Source: Endomychus coccineus (Eukaryota; Arthropoda; Insecta; Coleoptera; Endomychidae). Taken from it: DNA of 64,000 nucleotides. The stretch is from positions 182,821,112-182,885,111 of the forward strand of contig OY294069.1 in assembly GCA_958510875.1 (NCBI GenBank). Direction: 5' to 3'. How positions within the stretch are numbered: position 1 is the first letter of the stretch; each line of letters starts with the position of its first letter. A model generated the notes under the pieces. The model saw only the letters and a program-made list of their open reading frames with translations, was not told the origin of the DNA and ran no database searches. Shown here one piece after another: positions 1 through 15,400 of the stretch. The translations under genes and the position numbers were made by a program.

Positions 1-720
1 TTCCTAAATTATTTGGCAACTTATTGTATAACTTTGTTTCCCAATAACTAACAAATTGTTTGGTGACTTTCTTTACATATAGAAGTGGTTGTAAAGCATT
101 GTAATTGCGAGTATTGAAGTTATGATGTTCACCAATAATTTTTGAAATTAATCATATCTTTCAAGATTTAAAAAAGTATCTAAACGGATGTCTTTGTCCA
201 ATATTACACATTATTCTGAGTGTCTTTTTGTTGAATGAAAACTTCATCTGCATTTACTAACGTACCCCATATGAGAATACCATAAGACAATAATGAGAGT
301 GTATATTGGTAAAATACGCTGTTTTCATAACTTATTTAGTATCAAACCATAGCTTAGCTACTAGGATAATAGTACTTATTTTGGTTTTCACATCTTTTTT
401 TATCCTTTCCAGTGACTAGAGCAGATATAGCGTCGCAGTATTGACATGTTAACACACTATTTTTGATATTCAGTTCATTTACGTAAACAATAAATAGTAT
501 TGGAACTAATACAGATCCTTGTGGTACACCATACTGCACTCTCATCTCATTAGATAATTCTTTGTTCCAACAGACTCTTTGTGTCCTATGTTCAAGTAGT
601 ATTTGAATAAATTAAATACTATTCCCCTGATTCCATAGAAGCTCAGTTTTTCCAATAATTCATTATGAGGTACTGAATCGAACGATTTACTCAAATCAAA
701 GTTAACCATGTCCACCAAGT
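1..720 (-). pseudogene. Degraded LINE reverse transcriptase, 3' half
   Basis: Minus-strand translation gives successive pieces of a non-LTR reverse transcriptase in the right order. Near 720-650 there is a palm block like [19 protein letters not shown]. At 545-485 there is the GVPQGS block followed by PILFIVYVNEL. Near 300-250 there is a SLLSYGILIWG-like stretch. At 150-5 there is a C-terminal tail with HNFNTRN and WETKLYNKLP. Frameshifts and stops separate the pieces, and the YADD motif is ruined (YCDA). The element is cut by the window edge. It cannot make protein. The clade is probably Jockey/CR1-like, but this is not resolved. Confidence 0.75.
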
Positions 721-1234
721 CAGGTTATCTAGAGCATTAGTTATATGTTAAGTCATAGTCATAAAGCTGTTGTTGGATCCATTAACAGTCAAAAACAAAG
801 GAAGAGTTACTAAGCTGAGCAGTGATTATTGTCTAGACATATACATAGGTCAGATAGATCAAAATTTCTATCTTTTGAATTTTTTAAAATGTCGGCTTCA
901 ATTCTAATGAGACTTCGAATCAAAACATTGGTTTTGACCTCAGATGATGATTAACCACGTTATAGTATTTCAACTCATCGTATATACACTGACGTAGTTG
1001 CTAAAGAAAGCCATAAGATGTGGGGAAAGACAAATTCATGAACCTTTGATTATTATCTGGTGATCAAACCAGTTGAAGGCCTTGTTGAAGGCAGTATAAA
1101 CGACATCCACTTGAAAACCGGCTTCATCCGATTCTGCGAGAAATTACGTTACGACGGTAGGTTAGGTTATCTAATTCTCCTTAGAGATACTTGAAGATAT
1201 AGCTGCTGCAGTCAACAGCGAAGAAGATGCGTTC

Positions 1235-1440
1235 ATCATTTATAATCTCAGTTACGGCTTTCACATAAACGATGAAAAATAGAGGCCCTCCGATATATCC
1301 TTGATACACCCCTCGTAATATTTGTTGAGAATTTGAATATATTTCTTGTTTCCTCTCCTGTGAAGTAGAAATCTGTTGCGATGCTGGGCGTCACTTTTTT
1401 TCCAGCTTGCCGCAGAATGGACGAGGTAAAAGTGTAGTGA
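1235..1440 (-). pseudogene. Short LINE reverse transcriptase remnant
   Basis: On the minus strand a stretch resembling RGV-QG-IGGPLFFIVYVK can be read, which matches the GVPQGS-x-LGPLLF palm motif of non-LTR reverse transcriptases. The start codon nearby belongs to a shadow frame. No flanking domains are recognisable, so this is an old fragment. The region 720-1235 shows nothing I can name. Confidence 0.5.
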
Positions 1441-2589
1441 AACACTCCAAACGTCGTTATAATACGTTTTCGAACATGAGAAAATCCACTAGATAACTAT
1501 ATATTTCAAACCTACATCATTTGAAACTTCAAATTCTCCTAATTGCAATATTTCAACCATTGCGTGGGTGAAGTAACAGTTCGTCTAATTGATATTCTAT
1601 GAAATTAGCATTCTTACTTGATAATTTCCAAACCCCATATTAGTTTATGTAAATTTGCGACAGGCAGACTCGCGAGGGAATATCATAAGACAAGAGATTG
1701 AACTTCACCGCAATCCTAATTAGCGTGATCCATAGTTAAGAAAACGCTAATACAGTAAAAACTAATAATGTAATACAGTACTCTAAATAGGACACATATA
1801 TTCTTTCTCCGTGAGCAAAACAAAACGAGATTGGACATCTGAGAAAATGAAAATGCTAATTCGGCTTTCGGATTTAGCGGAATACATGCATTTTAGAATT
1901 AACCTCTAATCTCGAATAAAGATTTGTTTTTTTTGGTATCGCTTGTCTACACGGGCGCTCTCGCATGTTTTGCACAAGAAATATCTTTATTTGTCACTTG
2001 AACTGATCCTTTTGTACGGATGTATTTTAAGTTAGGTTTTAAAATCGGCGCATCTCGTCGCGAAGAAAAAGGATCTTTTCGAGTAATACGTTATCGATCT
2101 ACCTTGGAAAATTCCAGCTTTTGTATCGGTATCCAGTCATCGGTACAGAACTGGAGACGCAATGAACAATTTTATTTCTACGTTTTAAACTATATGTAAA
2201 ATTTTTTCTTAAAAGGTATCTTTATAGTGAGATATTCTGAAGTTGCGTGATAAAAGTTTCACATGCATGTGATTTGGTGGAGGAGCTGGGTAATTTCCTA
2301 GCATTTTCGGAGTTTATAATTCATTCCCAACTTATCACATTCGAAAAATTTGATGATACGAATATATTTGAAATAATGCCAGAAGAGTTCAAGAATGAAC
2401 TAGGAAACGCCAATAGTCTTAAGTTATAAATTACAGTTGATAGTTTTGACTTTTACTTGATGACAATCCATGTTAGTAATAAACAAAAACTCAATAAAAC
2501 AACGTTTTTGTGGTTATTTTGATATAACATTTATTATCTATTTTACTTTAGTTGGTTCTTGAATGGTTGTATTTTGTGATTCACATGTC

Positions 2590-2785
2590 GGTTTTCGAAA
2601 AAGATCAGTGCGAGTTTGTAGAACAACTTGGTATTAGAGAAATATGTTAAGCTCTTCACATGATTAGTTAAGAGACGAGAAAGTTGCTTTTTCTTTTGAA
2701 AGTTTAGCATGAACATAGGTGTTCCACAGGTCTTGGTTTTGGGCCCTCTACTATTCATAATTTTCATTGATGTTACCAGAATATT
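2590..2785 (+). pseudogene. Short LINE reverse transcriptase remnant
   Basis: The plus-strand reading contains a degenerate GVPQVLVLGPLLFIIFIDV motif at about 2705-2770, the LINE GVPQGS block with one altered residue. It is preceded by a weakly conserved stretch with EFVEQLGIREI. No intact frame exists. The interval 1440-2590 holds nothing recognisable. Confidence 0.55.
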
Positions 2786-3385
2786 CAGGGTGATATGAAA
2801 CTTAATTTTTAAGTTAGATCTATTCGAGACGCTATGCCATTAGTGGAGGTTACACTCATGGTGCCAATCGAATGAGCTTGATGTGTGATCTCATATATCA
2901 GAAGCAAGTCCTCACTGCTGATTCATTTAAAGTTTGAGCATGCTAACATTGTGTGACATCCATCTCATGCCGATAGAATTGAGCATTTTTATCGAATCGA
3001 TGCTATTTACACCATTAGAGGATGCCCCGAGATTCGCGGCTAGTCAAACCGTGGCTGAATTGCTCTTGTACAAACTGTACCTCGTACCTGAATTGGTATT
3101 CATTCTCCAATGCATCAGATCCAAATTCAGGACTCTCTTGATATATATTGCACCTCTGTTCGGATTAAGCGCCACATCATGTTGAAAAACTATATCGTCT
3201 TGTTATTGCGGTATATTTTCATCTTACTATTGTTCTTGGAGGCTAAATCATCAATTTAATTAAGTTCACTTGTAAATTGACCAGTTTTCCGAGTTAATTT
3301 GGCTGCTTGCTATTTGTGGAACGTTAATAAATGAATAGAAGCTAAACAAAAGAATAAGAATCATCGAGGTCGATGATAGACCTAC

Positions 3386-3477
3386 CTGATATTTCCTTTA
3401 TTGGTGCTGTACTTGATGTGATTGCAGAGAGCTTCAAACATCCCACTTGTGGTTGTCACGTAACGGCAATCGAATAC
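3386..3477 (-). CDS. NOS: NOS exon D, oxygenase-domain exon
   Basis: A 92 nt exon lies between acceptor TTCAAG and donor GTAGGT. It encodes 30 residues plus two bases. The text [20 protein letters not shown] followed by [11 protein letters not shown] is the standard continuation of the NOS oxygenase domain directly after the haem-ligand exon. The phases (0 in, 2 out) agree with that order. The next exon was looked for between 1 and 3385 on the minus strand and not found. Confidence 0.95.
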
Positions 3478-6400
3478 CTTGAATAAAAATACGTCAGTTC
3501 ATTATGAGGTCGGAAGCAGTTTGAGATATATACCTACAATTTGTATTGAGTTTTTCAGATCGAATCAAGTTTAACAAATAGAATCAAAGATATTACTATG
3601 AACAATGGCTATGATATGAAAATAATTGATCAAATAATTCAGGATAAAATTAATGAAAAAAGTTTAGATCTAATTCAACACGGGTTAATGCTAATACCAA
3701 ATTTAACTTCGTACGTCTAACATAAATGCTGGTCAGCAAATCAAACAGCGATGTGAGTATTCTGTTCACATGAAAGCCACATGCATTTGTCAACATGCAC
3801 TCTATCTTGGGAGTGGATAGACTGTTATAGTGAGCTACAAAACATTTCATTGTCACTAATTTTTGGATTTTAACTTTATTACCCCATACCTTTTTTTGAG
3901 TATACTTTTGCATATAGGTAAGTCAGCTTAAATCGACTTATTTTCATCCACAGATATTGTGATTGAATTTATGACACCCGTATAACGTCATTGTATTACT
4001 TTCAGAATATTCGTTGATTTTATCACTTCACACTAACAGCAGCGTTAGATGAAGGATACTAAAATCAATGTTATGTTTTGGTACACTGAATTATCAATAC
4101 TAAAATAAAATTATGTATTTTCTTTTGAAATAATGTGACATTTTGGGGTAGAAACACAAAATTGTCATATCTTCACGATATCGTATAAATCCTATAAATA
4201 CTGAGTTCAGTATTAATCTAACGTGAAGGGTCCTCGAATAGCGAGTATTAAGTGAACGGTAGAATTTCTAAGTCATTAGTAATTTATCAGGATGTTATCA
4301 GTAATCGATTCGGATACGTTATATTTGTTTTTAAGACGGATTTAAGATGAAAAAGAGCTCACTAACGCGCTGGTAATCCCTGAATTTCGTGTCTAAGGAA
4401 TGTGGACGACAGTTCCGAGAGAGGGAAAGAGATGGACTAAATCTCAACATCCATAATGTATACCTTCAGGAGATGATAATCTCACATAAAGCGTAGATCT
4501 GGAAAACGAGAGAAAACTAAGCACGCAACTTTGATTTTCATTCTACCGATGTTGTTGCTTGTAGATGACACGACTGTGTAACGAAATATCATATTATACT
4601 TTAGTGGTTGCAACTTTTAATTTTACATTTACTATAATTATAAATCAACCCCCGCACTTGTTTCGTTCGGTAATTCATCCCTTCAGTCCATAGTGGAGTA
4701 TTAATAAATGAAGATGTAATATCTCAAAAATCAAAATTGGTATTGAACTTGCGTGAATCATATTTTTTTTTTCGCAATGCGAGTATAGTTTCGTTTTCAC
4801 TGCTCATCTTGAATAATCTGTGGTTGTTACTTTTATTCTAGAATAAGAGGAATTGATATTATTTGAGATTGAATTCCCGGTTTGATTGTGTTTCATTTAT
4901 TTTCTCACATGAATAATATTAGAGATAGCAGGTTTTCAAAACATAGCAATTGCTGTAGGGAAAATACATTGAGTTAGAGAAAAATTCATGAGATAACTAT
5001 TCTTCCACTTACGATACCAAAATATGTGAGAGAAGACTATTTTGAAGAAGAGTCAACATTTTTTGTAAAAGGGTGGATACTTGAGTAATTCAATTTCTTC
5101 TTTTTTCCGTCAATTAATTTGAATATAATTTGAGGTTGAAAATAATTGCTATTACAAGCTATAACCTTGATTATATTCAATTCTTCATTCGGGTTTTCAA
5201 GAAAAAGAGGAAGTGAAAATGCTCTATGGATCATTGAGTTGCTAATTTGTGACTACGGGAACTGAAAGATGAATTGGCAAATAGTTGTATCTTTTGTAGA
5301 TTTCCTATAAATTTTGAAAGTGATGATATTATTATGTTGTGTGAGGATGAGGTCTAGGAAATTCATGTTATTATCTTTCTCAGTTCCTAAAGTGAAGGAT
5401 GGATATTATTAATGAAAGATAAGAAAATATAAGCAATGAATATGTTTTTCAGCTAGGGTGGAACTCATAGTTTACTCAATATGGAACATGGAAATATCTG
5501 CCAAAAAAGGACTTATTGGGGATTCCATAGCTAATCCATTACTTTGTGTGATAAACTCGTTATTAAATTGCCAATAATTTTGGTTAAGGCAAAGGTCAAA
5601 AGCTTGTTCTATCTCGGATTTTAATACGGGATTTGAATGTAATTTTTCCAGAATTGTTGATATCAAAATTTTATATTCATTGAGGAGAATATTTGAAAAC
5701 ATATTTGAAACATCGAAAGATATAAAAATTCCACTTTTGGAGGAAGTTAATCTATTTATTGACTTTGAAAATTCCATTGAGTTTTTAACTGCATACTTAG
5801 ACTTAAAGTTACTCATATTTTTTTAAATTGAATCTAATTTCACCGCTAGGTTATGTGTTAATATTACTACGGTGCGAATAGCAGTAGTTTTTTCTGTGAT
5901 TTTTTATGTAACGTAACGTTTAGGTGAAGATGAATTACAGTATACAACCTACTTTTTCCAGATTTACTGTTAGATAAAACTTGTCTATTTTTACAAATTG
6001 TTTGGATTTTAACTGGAATTGGCTTGTAGTATCTTTCTCGATTTGAGTCAAATCTGATGTAACAAATGTTTTTTTTATCGTTATAATCTATTCTATCTAG
6101 AATGACAGTTAGATTAGATGTATCGGCTTCCACAGGCACCAAATTGTTGGTTTTTATTTTATGTTTGATAGATTTTATAGAGCACCAAACAGTGTTTTTT
6201 GAATCACTGTTTTTATGACAATGAAGTTATTTATATATGTTTTAGTATTATTTCAATAAGGTACATTCTTTAGAGCAACTTCCATTTCGGCAATCGCGGT
6301 TTCCGCGATTTAATATGAGGTGAATATTTAGGTCCCCTGTTTGAAATTTTTAGCTCGTTATTGAAAAAAATTAACGTTTGAATAATGATTCTATCACTAA

Positions 6401-9400
6401 ATTCTACATTGGTAATATTAATATTTGCTTTACTATTAGGTCTTGATTTACAAACGTAAAGAGCGTAATACCGTCAAGTAATGACTGATAACATAGCATT
6501 TCCGATAAAGGCTTCCGTTAATGGCTTCCACCATTGAATTTCTTTTCTCATTTTACGTACTTCCTCATAATATGTAACTTGAGGGAAGTACGTATTGAAA
6601 TCGGTCTAAAAATGTTCCCGGGTTTTCACGGAAATGTCCGTTTCTTTCCTAATCCATATAGATTATTTTTGAGATAATGCGCGCGTGTATACGTAACTCA
6701 CCGCGGAAACGATAGCCCCGTTCCTATTGGTCATACGAATTTGAGTGCCGAAAATTAATATTTCAAAATTCAAACACTTTTTTGTGTTCCTCGTCATGTC
6801 ATTCAATTCTAGTAGAAAGTGGGAGAGCCTGTCTTGATTAGGTTTTGTTATGGAAAGATAGAAGCAGAAGGGAGTATGAGAAAGTGGTAACCTCTCCTGA
6901 GATGGTAAGGTAAGCACACATCAGTTTATCTAGCTATTTAAACACAGAAGCTATCGTCCACTGATCGTGCTCCTTGAGAAACTCATACTTCCTACAACTG
7001 TTATTTTACCCCGTAAGATAAATACGAAACTGGATGAATGTGTACCGACACGCCACAGGGGCTTCTACATATTAAACCGGCAAGCGTGTCACAGTTTCGA
7101 CAGAACTAACTATGAATTGTCCTTCAGAAGTTGGAGAATAAAACTCAAATTTTACACAAAACTTTTAACATTTAATTTAAAAATGCTGACAAATTGTTTC
7201 ACCACACTGTGGCATTATCAAAGCGAGGAGTTATCAACTAAAGCTAAATCTAAAAGTATGTCCTTAAATATCAGGGATCAGAATGTGGTGCAAATTGAGG
7301 GATGGGGGTGGATAATGGTGGGAGTGTGTTTACAAAATTGTTAACAAGCGGTGAATTATATGTGTCGATTTGATCATTTAATATTACATTATTATTGTTT
7401 TTTGCGTGTTTCAAAATTTCTATGGATTCTAATATATTAGAAATTAGAAATTTTGAAACACGCAAAAAACAATAATAATGTAATATTAAATGATCAAATC
7501 GACACATATAATTCACCGCTTGTTAACAATTTTGTAAACACACTCCCACCATTATCCACCCCCATCCCTCAATTTGCACCACATTCTGATCCCTGATATT
7601 TAAGGACATACTTTTAGATTTAGCTTTAGTTGATAACTCCTCGCTTTGATAATGCCACAGTGTGGTGAAACAATTTGTCAGCATTTTTAAATTAAATGTT
7701 AAAAGTTTTGTGTAAAATTTGAGTTTTATTCTCCAACTTCTGAAGTATTATGAATTTACACTACGTAAACGCCGAAACCATAGATATATGAATTGTCCAA
7801 TTAGATCATACTATCGAATTAAACTACATTTGATCCGTAAATAGCAACACATGCAACACATTGACTTAGTTTACGTGATATATCATAGTGTTATGTGAGG
7901 AAGTTGTCGTTAATAATTCAGATACAAGTATATACATATTATGTACCTTAGTTTCAATGTATAATAATATTATATTGCTTATTATCACCTTGTCAACTAC
8001 TAACAAATATCAGTGACCAGGCAAGGTTTCGCGTAAATCCAATGTTACATATTGATTTAATTGCGAGTATGACAATCTTCATGATTGATGGAACTAGGAC
8101 AATCCACAAATGAAGGATCATTTTGTGAACTATTTATTTTAATATCGAATAAAGAGTATGTTCATGGTGTACGACAGGGGTCTCCAAACATTCCAGCCCT
8201 AGGGCCTTACTGTTCACTCCAGTAAGTTTTAAGGGCGAACGTTTTCCTGTAATTATCTATAATTTTTAAACTAGTCGCCGAGTATGCGCTCTGAGCGAGC
8301 ATACGCTTGCTGAATTCGCTAGTTCAATTACTATTGTGTACTAACTGTACTTTATTGTTAGCACCGCGACACTTGAGGACACCTGGTGGTCACATGCGAA
8401 AACAGGTTGTAGTAGTACCCTTTATCGCTAACAGATAGCGCTGGTAGTACTTTTGGAAGCGCAGTAACTATTAAACATTCGCAAATAATCTCGTTGTTTC
8501 GAGAAAGTTCTGGTGTATTGCACTCACTTCTAGATGGCAGTAATTTGAGTATAAAAAAGTCGTCTAGGGAAGGCGAAGAATGCGAAACTGTCTGTTGTGA
8601 AATGAAGTAGTGCGTAACTACTTATAACGTGTTTGTGCGTGTTCGTAATAGTATTTTGATTTGACTTGTTGATTTTGTGTGTTTTACCAGTATTGAAAAG
8701 GAGCGAAAAGTAGACAGTGAATGAAGAACATGCAAAGATCAATGGAACTTTCAATATTTCGTAATTGAGTCCAGTAAGAAGGCACTATGTTTGATTTACA
8801 ATGAAACCATAGCCGTTCTCAAAGAGTATAACAGTAAACGTCATTATGAAACGAAACATTTTCAAAATTACTCAAAATATACAGAAAGTTTGAGCAAAGA
8901 AAAATTTGAAGCTTTGGTTTACGAAACTCAATACTGAACAAGATGCTGCAACTTGTGCCAGCTTTCGTGTGGTTGTTGAAATTGCCAAACGTGGAAAACC
9001 ATTCACCGATGGAGAAATAATCAAAGAATGCGTGATTGCAGTAGCCGAAGAAATGTGCACCGAAAAGGTAGATTTATTTAAAACTGTCAGTTTGTCAGCA
9101 AACACCGTGGCTCGGAGGTTATAAGACATCGCAGAAAATATACCATCTCAACTATCTGACGAAAATGGACCTCTTGAGGGGTTTTCTCTGGCCTTGGATG
9201 AGTCAACGGATGTGTGAATACTGCTCAGGTAATAATTTTTATTCGAGGAGTAGATAAAAGGTATGAAATGTATAAAGAACTTCTTGATATTGATAGTATT
9301 CATGACACGACTACTGGGGAAGATATTTTTAATGGTCTTGAAAATATCATTAATAAAAACAAAAAACTTGAAATTTATTACTACTAATGAAGGCAACATA

Positions 9401-12400
9401 TGTGTTAGAATTAAAAGAATGGCTGCTCTTGTGTCAAAGGCTGTAGAAAATTATGGTGGTTCAGAACCATCAGTCTTACATTGTATATTCATCAACAGTC
9501 CTTGCGCGGGAATTGTTTGGAAATGTCTGAGGTTCTAAAACCAGTGATATCAGTTGTTAATTTCATCGAATCCACTGGGTTGAATCACCAACAATTCCGC
9601 GACTTTATTGAAGATATTCGAGAAAATAACTCGCTATATCATACTGCCGTACGCTGGCTTAGTTGCGGAAGAGTCCTTCGGCGCTTTTTAAGCTTCGAGC
9701 AGTGATCGAAATTTTTTTGAATGAAAAGCATAGCCCTTCTACCGAATTAAGAAATAGCGAATGGCTATGGAAGTTAGCATTCTATGTCGATTTGACAAAA
9801 TATATAAGCGAACTGAATTGGAACCACAGTGTTCGTGAAATATAATGAACAACCAACACAAGTTAAATTAAAATAATAAAACAGAATTCCAAGCTTCGTT
9901 ATTGTAACTTCTTCCAATATGTTCATCCTATTACGAATTGCATAATTCAATTATAACCAGGCTGTAGATTCGGGAGCATAAACTGAAAGCATCTCTGATA
10001 CAAAATTACAATAGAATAACGTCAAGAGTAAAGTTGACGTGACACATCGAATATGATTTTGAATTCATTTCGACTCCGCGAAAATACTACACGATGGATG
10101 GAGCAAGGAAGCAACTTCCTTGGCAAAGTTATTATTCCATTTGAATGGGAACTTTCATCTATACGTAATATTCATACCAACTAAACCATTGCGTACATGC
10201 TTACGTCGTATATCCTAATACCGTTGTTGAAAATATTTGGTTTAGGTTAGTTTCGTATACACACAAATAACAACGATATTCGATATAAAATCTCGTACTT
10301 TTTAAACTACGAAAAAGCTTATCAAATATGATTCGATGAACAGATCAAGGTAGACAGATTAGAGCGAATCCAGGAGGCAAACAAGCGTGCAAGGAATACG
10401 GAAAAATGTGCAAAGCAAGCGTCGACTCGTTTTATTGACGTTCGGATTGAGACTCTGATTAGCCTGAATCAGCGTTATTTCGACATTTCTTGCATTTCCT
10501 GAACGCCGTTAGAAGACGAGAGTACTTTCCGCCTTTCGTAGCCATGTATGTATGTGTGTCTGTCGGTACAGGTCCGGAGCTAAACTCTCGGCGGAACGGG
10601 CAATTACCGGAGGTGCTATTTCTAGACATCGGATTCATTATTCGGTACATTCTAGAAGTAGACGCAAATAATAACTTCCTTCAAGCGTCATGAGTTTGCA
10701 TGAAACTGTGTTTATGTAAGGTGTGGGAGTCTCGCTTACAATCTGTTGTGCAAGTTCGAATAATAAAAACAGCCTAATATCGTCGTGCGTAATATAAACA
10801 TAAGCATCTGCTGACTTCCAACAATCGCAAAACTCCTTCAAATATTATCCACTATTAATAGAAATGAACATCTCAAACCAATCTTTCGTTTTCAAGATAT
10901 ACCTTACAGATGAAATCACAAATAATATCTAACTAGAAACGCATATATCATCATTCAACTGTTCAACTAATTGAGTCAATGATTAAAAATAGATCATATT
11001 GATAAATGAATTGAACAATACTATTCTAACTATATACATTGTGTTCAACTTTCGTGAAATATTAACATTATTATCAACTAAAATTCAGAACAGAACTATA
11101 AATAGACTATTATGTTCTAGAAACAATGTTAATATAGTGCAAAAATATTTCGTTCTTACGACCATCAGAAGACGTATAAATGTATGAAACATGATTTCTT
11201 AAAACTAATTGTATCATCACAAGGCCTCCTTATCGCACTAATCTCTATTAAAAGTGCCCGAGTCGCCGAAACGAACAGAAACAGGAGTAATAGAAATTAT
11301 AATACATTGATGTTTCAAGTATATGAATCAAGAATCCGCTGCTTAGCAATTTTTTTATAAGCCTAGAAGTCATATCAAATCACATTGTGTAATACGACTG
11401 AAGAGCTGAACCAAAAATATAATACCCGAGTATCCACTTTCGAACCAGATGTTGAAGATTTATGAGGTAACAGAAAGAAGTTGTCAGACCTCTATTATTA
11501 TTGCTATTTGAATATTCTACCTAAAATATACTTTTAACATTATAAAGACGCATGTAGAAATTTGCAAGGGTCTTAATTAATTAAATTAGTATAAATCTGA
11601 CTTAATGATTGAATATATGTTCTATGATTTACAGACTTGGAGTCATGTTTCATATGAATCATCTCTAGAATAGATCTTTTATAATAAATGGTTTCCTTAG
11701 TTGAATTGTTAACATTTTTGTAATAGAATTGATGATTATAATCAAAGCAGTGTTTAGCAAGGGTGGTGAGATTTTTTAAGTTTCTGTTTCTTGTACTATA
11801 CTTGAGACAATACAAAAGATAAACTGGACAAATTTAAGAAATCAGGAGTTTCTATTATTGATGAGGAGCCAGTTATATGGAAATATGATATGTAATAACA
11901 GAAACTCGAGAAAGGTGTAGTGTGGGTGTGAGGTAGGGATGTTCCACAGCTCTATGTGACTGTTGTGAATAATGGAAAATGGACACTTTCTCCATTGATG
12001 AAGGTCAAATGAAAGAAATGCTTTGAGATTACCTACCATTGCGAAATGCTTCTGATTCAATTGATAATCACCCTCGTATCTGAGAAAGAGGGTATCGATG
12101 GAATGCAGCACAGCTCAAGCCAGTCCCAAAATAAAATTAGCCCATTGCAATATCATCAAATTTCTAATATAGAATTATATGTTTGATCGGAATGAAAAAA
12201 TCCACCCCAAACGAGATGAAAGCTAACGCCAGTCCTGTTTCTCTTGTACCTTCCTCGAAAGAGATTCAGCAGCTCCTTTGAACAGCGGGAGCAACTTATC
12301 TGACCGAGTAGGGAGCTCTTGACCCCGTTCTATATTTAATTCGTTTTCAAAAAGAGCGTATATAACGACGTAAGCGGTTTGATCCATTGTCGCGAAAACC

Positions 12401-15400
12401 GAACGTTTTTCTTATAAAGGAACCTTTGGCGGAATTTATTGGACGAGATATAGGATTCATTAGATTAACGAAATTTAATTTCTCTCAAACAGTTTGTAAA
12501 AATTTCTAGCTTTGGTATTGTTGCTATGCTATTTTGGTTGAGATAAAGTTATCAGTTTCTTACTCTAGTGCTAACTAGACATGAATATTTGCGTCCTTAA
12601 GAGCAGCAGGTACTTTCGTATAATTTTGTTTTAAGCAGATATCATAACATAGAGACAACAGATGATGGTTCCAATATTAGAATCATGCTTTCCACAAGAG
12701 CTGTACATACTGTATGTTCGCACTATTCGAGGTGTTGATTAATTTCCATTTGCTAAGTCCCAATTTAAGGGGATAGATGAAATACAGCATTTTAATCTAT
12801 GACTTTAGAATATTAGTAATTTACTATTTGTTGAGGATGATTATGTTGGAAGTTTCACTTCGTAAAGCAGGCCAAGGGTTCAATATTAAACAGTTAATTG
12901 AAAATTCGGTTACACCATTCGTAAGCTACAGATTTGCAATTTTATATGCAATGTAGCAATAGAGGATACAGCCAGAACCTTCTAATTAATAATGGAAACC
13001 GTTTGAACTGTCGTTAAACGCGGTCACTCTCACGACTTGATTAAAATATTAAAACTTACAAACAAGGCACCGAAACTAGAAATATTGAATGCTACATTGT
13101 TCTACGGACCTGTTAGTTATCCTCTTGATAGGAGGCATTATTATTTGGAATATTGATCATCGATCATGGCTAATTAGAAGCCCACTTGCAGGCTAATGTA
13201 TGTATAAGATTTCGATAACAGGTTAGCCAATATACGGTACGAACCAACACCCACGTTGACGCAGAGGACTCTCATTCTATACACATGAGAAATTTCTGCA
13301 TATTGGCGGATGCGAGGGAAAATACCAATATCCTTTCTATTCTATTTTGAGAATCCCAAAAAAGCTTGCCCAGCTAATCAAAAGCAATTTGATGAATGAA
13401 TTGATTCAGACTTTCAGTGCTGTTTTTGTTTATATTAAAATTGAAAACTGGATGAAATCTACAATAAAATAAATTAAAGTTTTTTCATATTCTACATAAT
13501 AAATTTGGTTCGATTAACTCGTCTTTTCAGCCAAGAGTTACTCTTGAGCGGATTCATAGTATTCAGAGCTTGGAGGAGATTCACTATATAGATGAGATTT
13601 AAGAGATATGTAAAGTCTCAGCATATTATGGAATACCTGGATCCCAAATGTTTTAAAATATGATTTAAAAAATGATTTAAAAAGTGGTTTTTATATAAGT
13701 AGGTGACAAGGTATCATAATCAACAAATTCAAAGATCAGTGTCAAGTAAGTAACTACAGTTGTCAACCGATGAGTTGTGCCAATTAAATTCCCTCTTTCG
13801 TCTGATTATTAATCAAAACTGTTTGAACTGTCGTTAACCAGTAATTTGCAGTCTAAAGACTTAATTAAAGCGTTAGAAGGTCTCACGGTGTTATTACAAA
13901 CTGACGTACAAAGGATATAATATCAAGAAGCTTCATTCATAATTCACATCTAGGCACTGTGTTAATCTTTCAAATATTCAGCACAAAACTACCTTAGTCA
14001 TATGCACGGCACGGCTTCTGGATTAGACTTTTGATTGCTTTAGTGTTCTGAGGATCTTTTTGGACTTAACTTGAAAAATCGTAGAGCTGGTTTTATAAGA
14101 AAGGAGACAAAATTATGATAGCAAACTTGCTCAAAATGAAAGTCACATTCTTTCAAGTTATCGCTCGTAGAATTTTAGAGTAATCATATTCGAAATTAAT
14201 TTTGCAATAGCACTATTATATTAAATATTTGCGATTGTACAATAAAGTCTTGGATAGGAGATTCTGGCGAGGCACATACGACTACCGTTGTTGGTTTGGC
14301 TGTTAATTGAGACCTGAGGTATTTTCTAGTCAATTCTATTGTTCTTGATATGCATATAATGGTCCTTGAATGGTCGGTCATAGCACATGGATAGAACGAA
14401 TTAACATATTTGTATCAAACATATCTTAGTAATAAACTGAGAGAGTGTTCACAAGAATGGAAATACTCTACTACTATACGTTAGAAATAACCATCTTTAT
14501 CCAGTAAAAATACTGTTGAATTAGGTCTCAGGTGAACTTAAATACGGGTGTTCCACAAGGTTCCATTTTAGGTCCTATTTTGTTTAATATATATACCTCA
14601 CAACTTATGAAGCCTGTTATGTATTGTAACCACCACAGATATGCTGATGACAGCCAACTTTACAAAATTTTTGATCCGGAAAATGCAGTGCAGGCTAATT
14701 TAGAAATTATTAAAGACTTGGAAAGTCTGGCCCAGTACGCAAAAAAACATTCTCTAATTATGAATAATGCTAAATCAAAATTTTTACTTTTCGCAAATAA
14801 AAAAATGTATGATCAGGTTATAAGCAATTTTGAAATCAAGATAGGGAATGATATATTAACACCAGTGAGAGAAGCTAAAAATCTAGGAGTTATTCTTGAC
14901 GATCAACTGAGATTTACTAGTCATATTTCTAAATGTGTGGGATCTTCAATCATGTCTTTAAAAGAATTATATTGTCACAGAGAATATTTATCATTTCATA
15001 TTAAAACTAAACTATGTAATGCTCTTGTGCTATCTCATTTGAATCATTGTTCGGTAGTTTACTATCCATGTCTAACAGCTACGGATAAATCTAGATTGCA
15101 AAGAATTCAAAATGCTTGTATCAGGTACATTTACGGCATTAGAAAATATGAAAGAGTATCACATAAATTAAAGGATCTCAGTTGGCTAAACATTGAAAAC
15201 AGGTACTACTTAAATTCCTGTGTATATTTTCACAAAATATTGTCTACAAAACAACCGGCATACTTGTTTAGGAGGGTGACATTTTGAACTAGTGTACATA
15301 ATTTACTTTCTTCAGACAAAGTTTTCTGGTAGAAGACATTCCGAAAAGAAGAAAGTTAGGTTAAGATGAGTGGTCCATGCAATCATTGTAAAGGTACAAT

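Noticed and set aside
1..3385. A fifth NOS exon downstream of exon D
   Set aside because: The expected continuation after GNIR was looked for on the minus strand and not seen. The region reads as LINE fragments.
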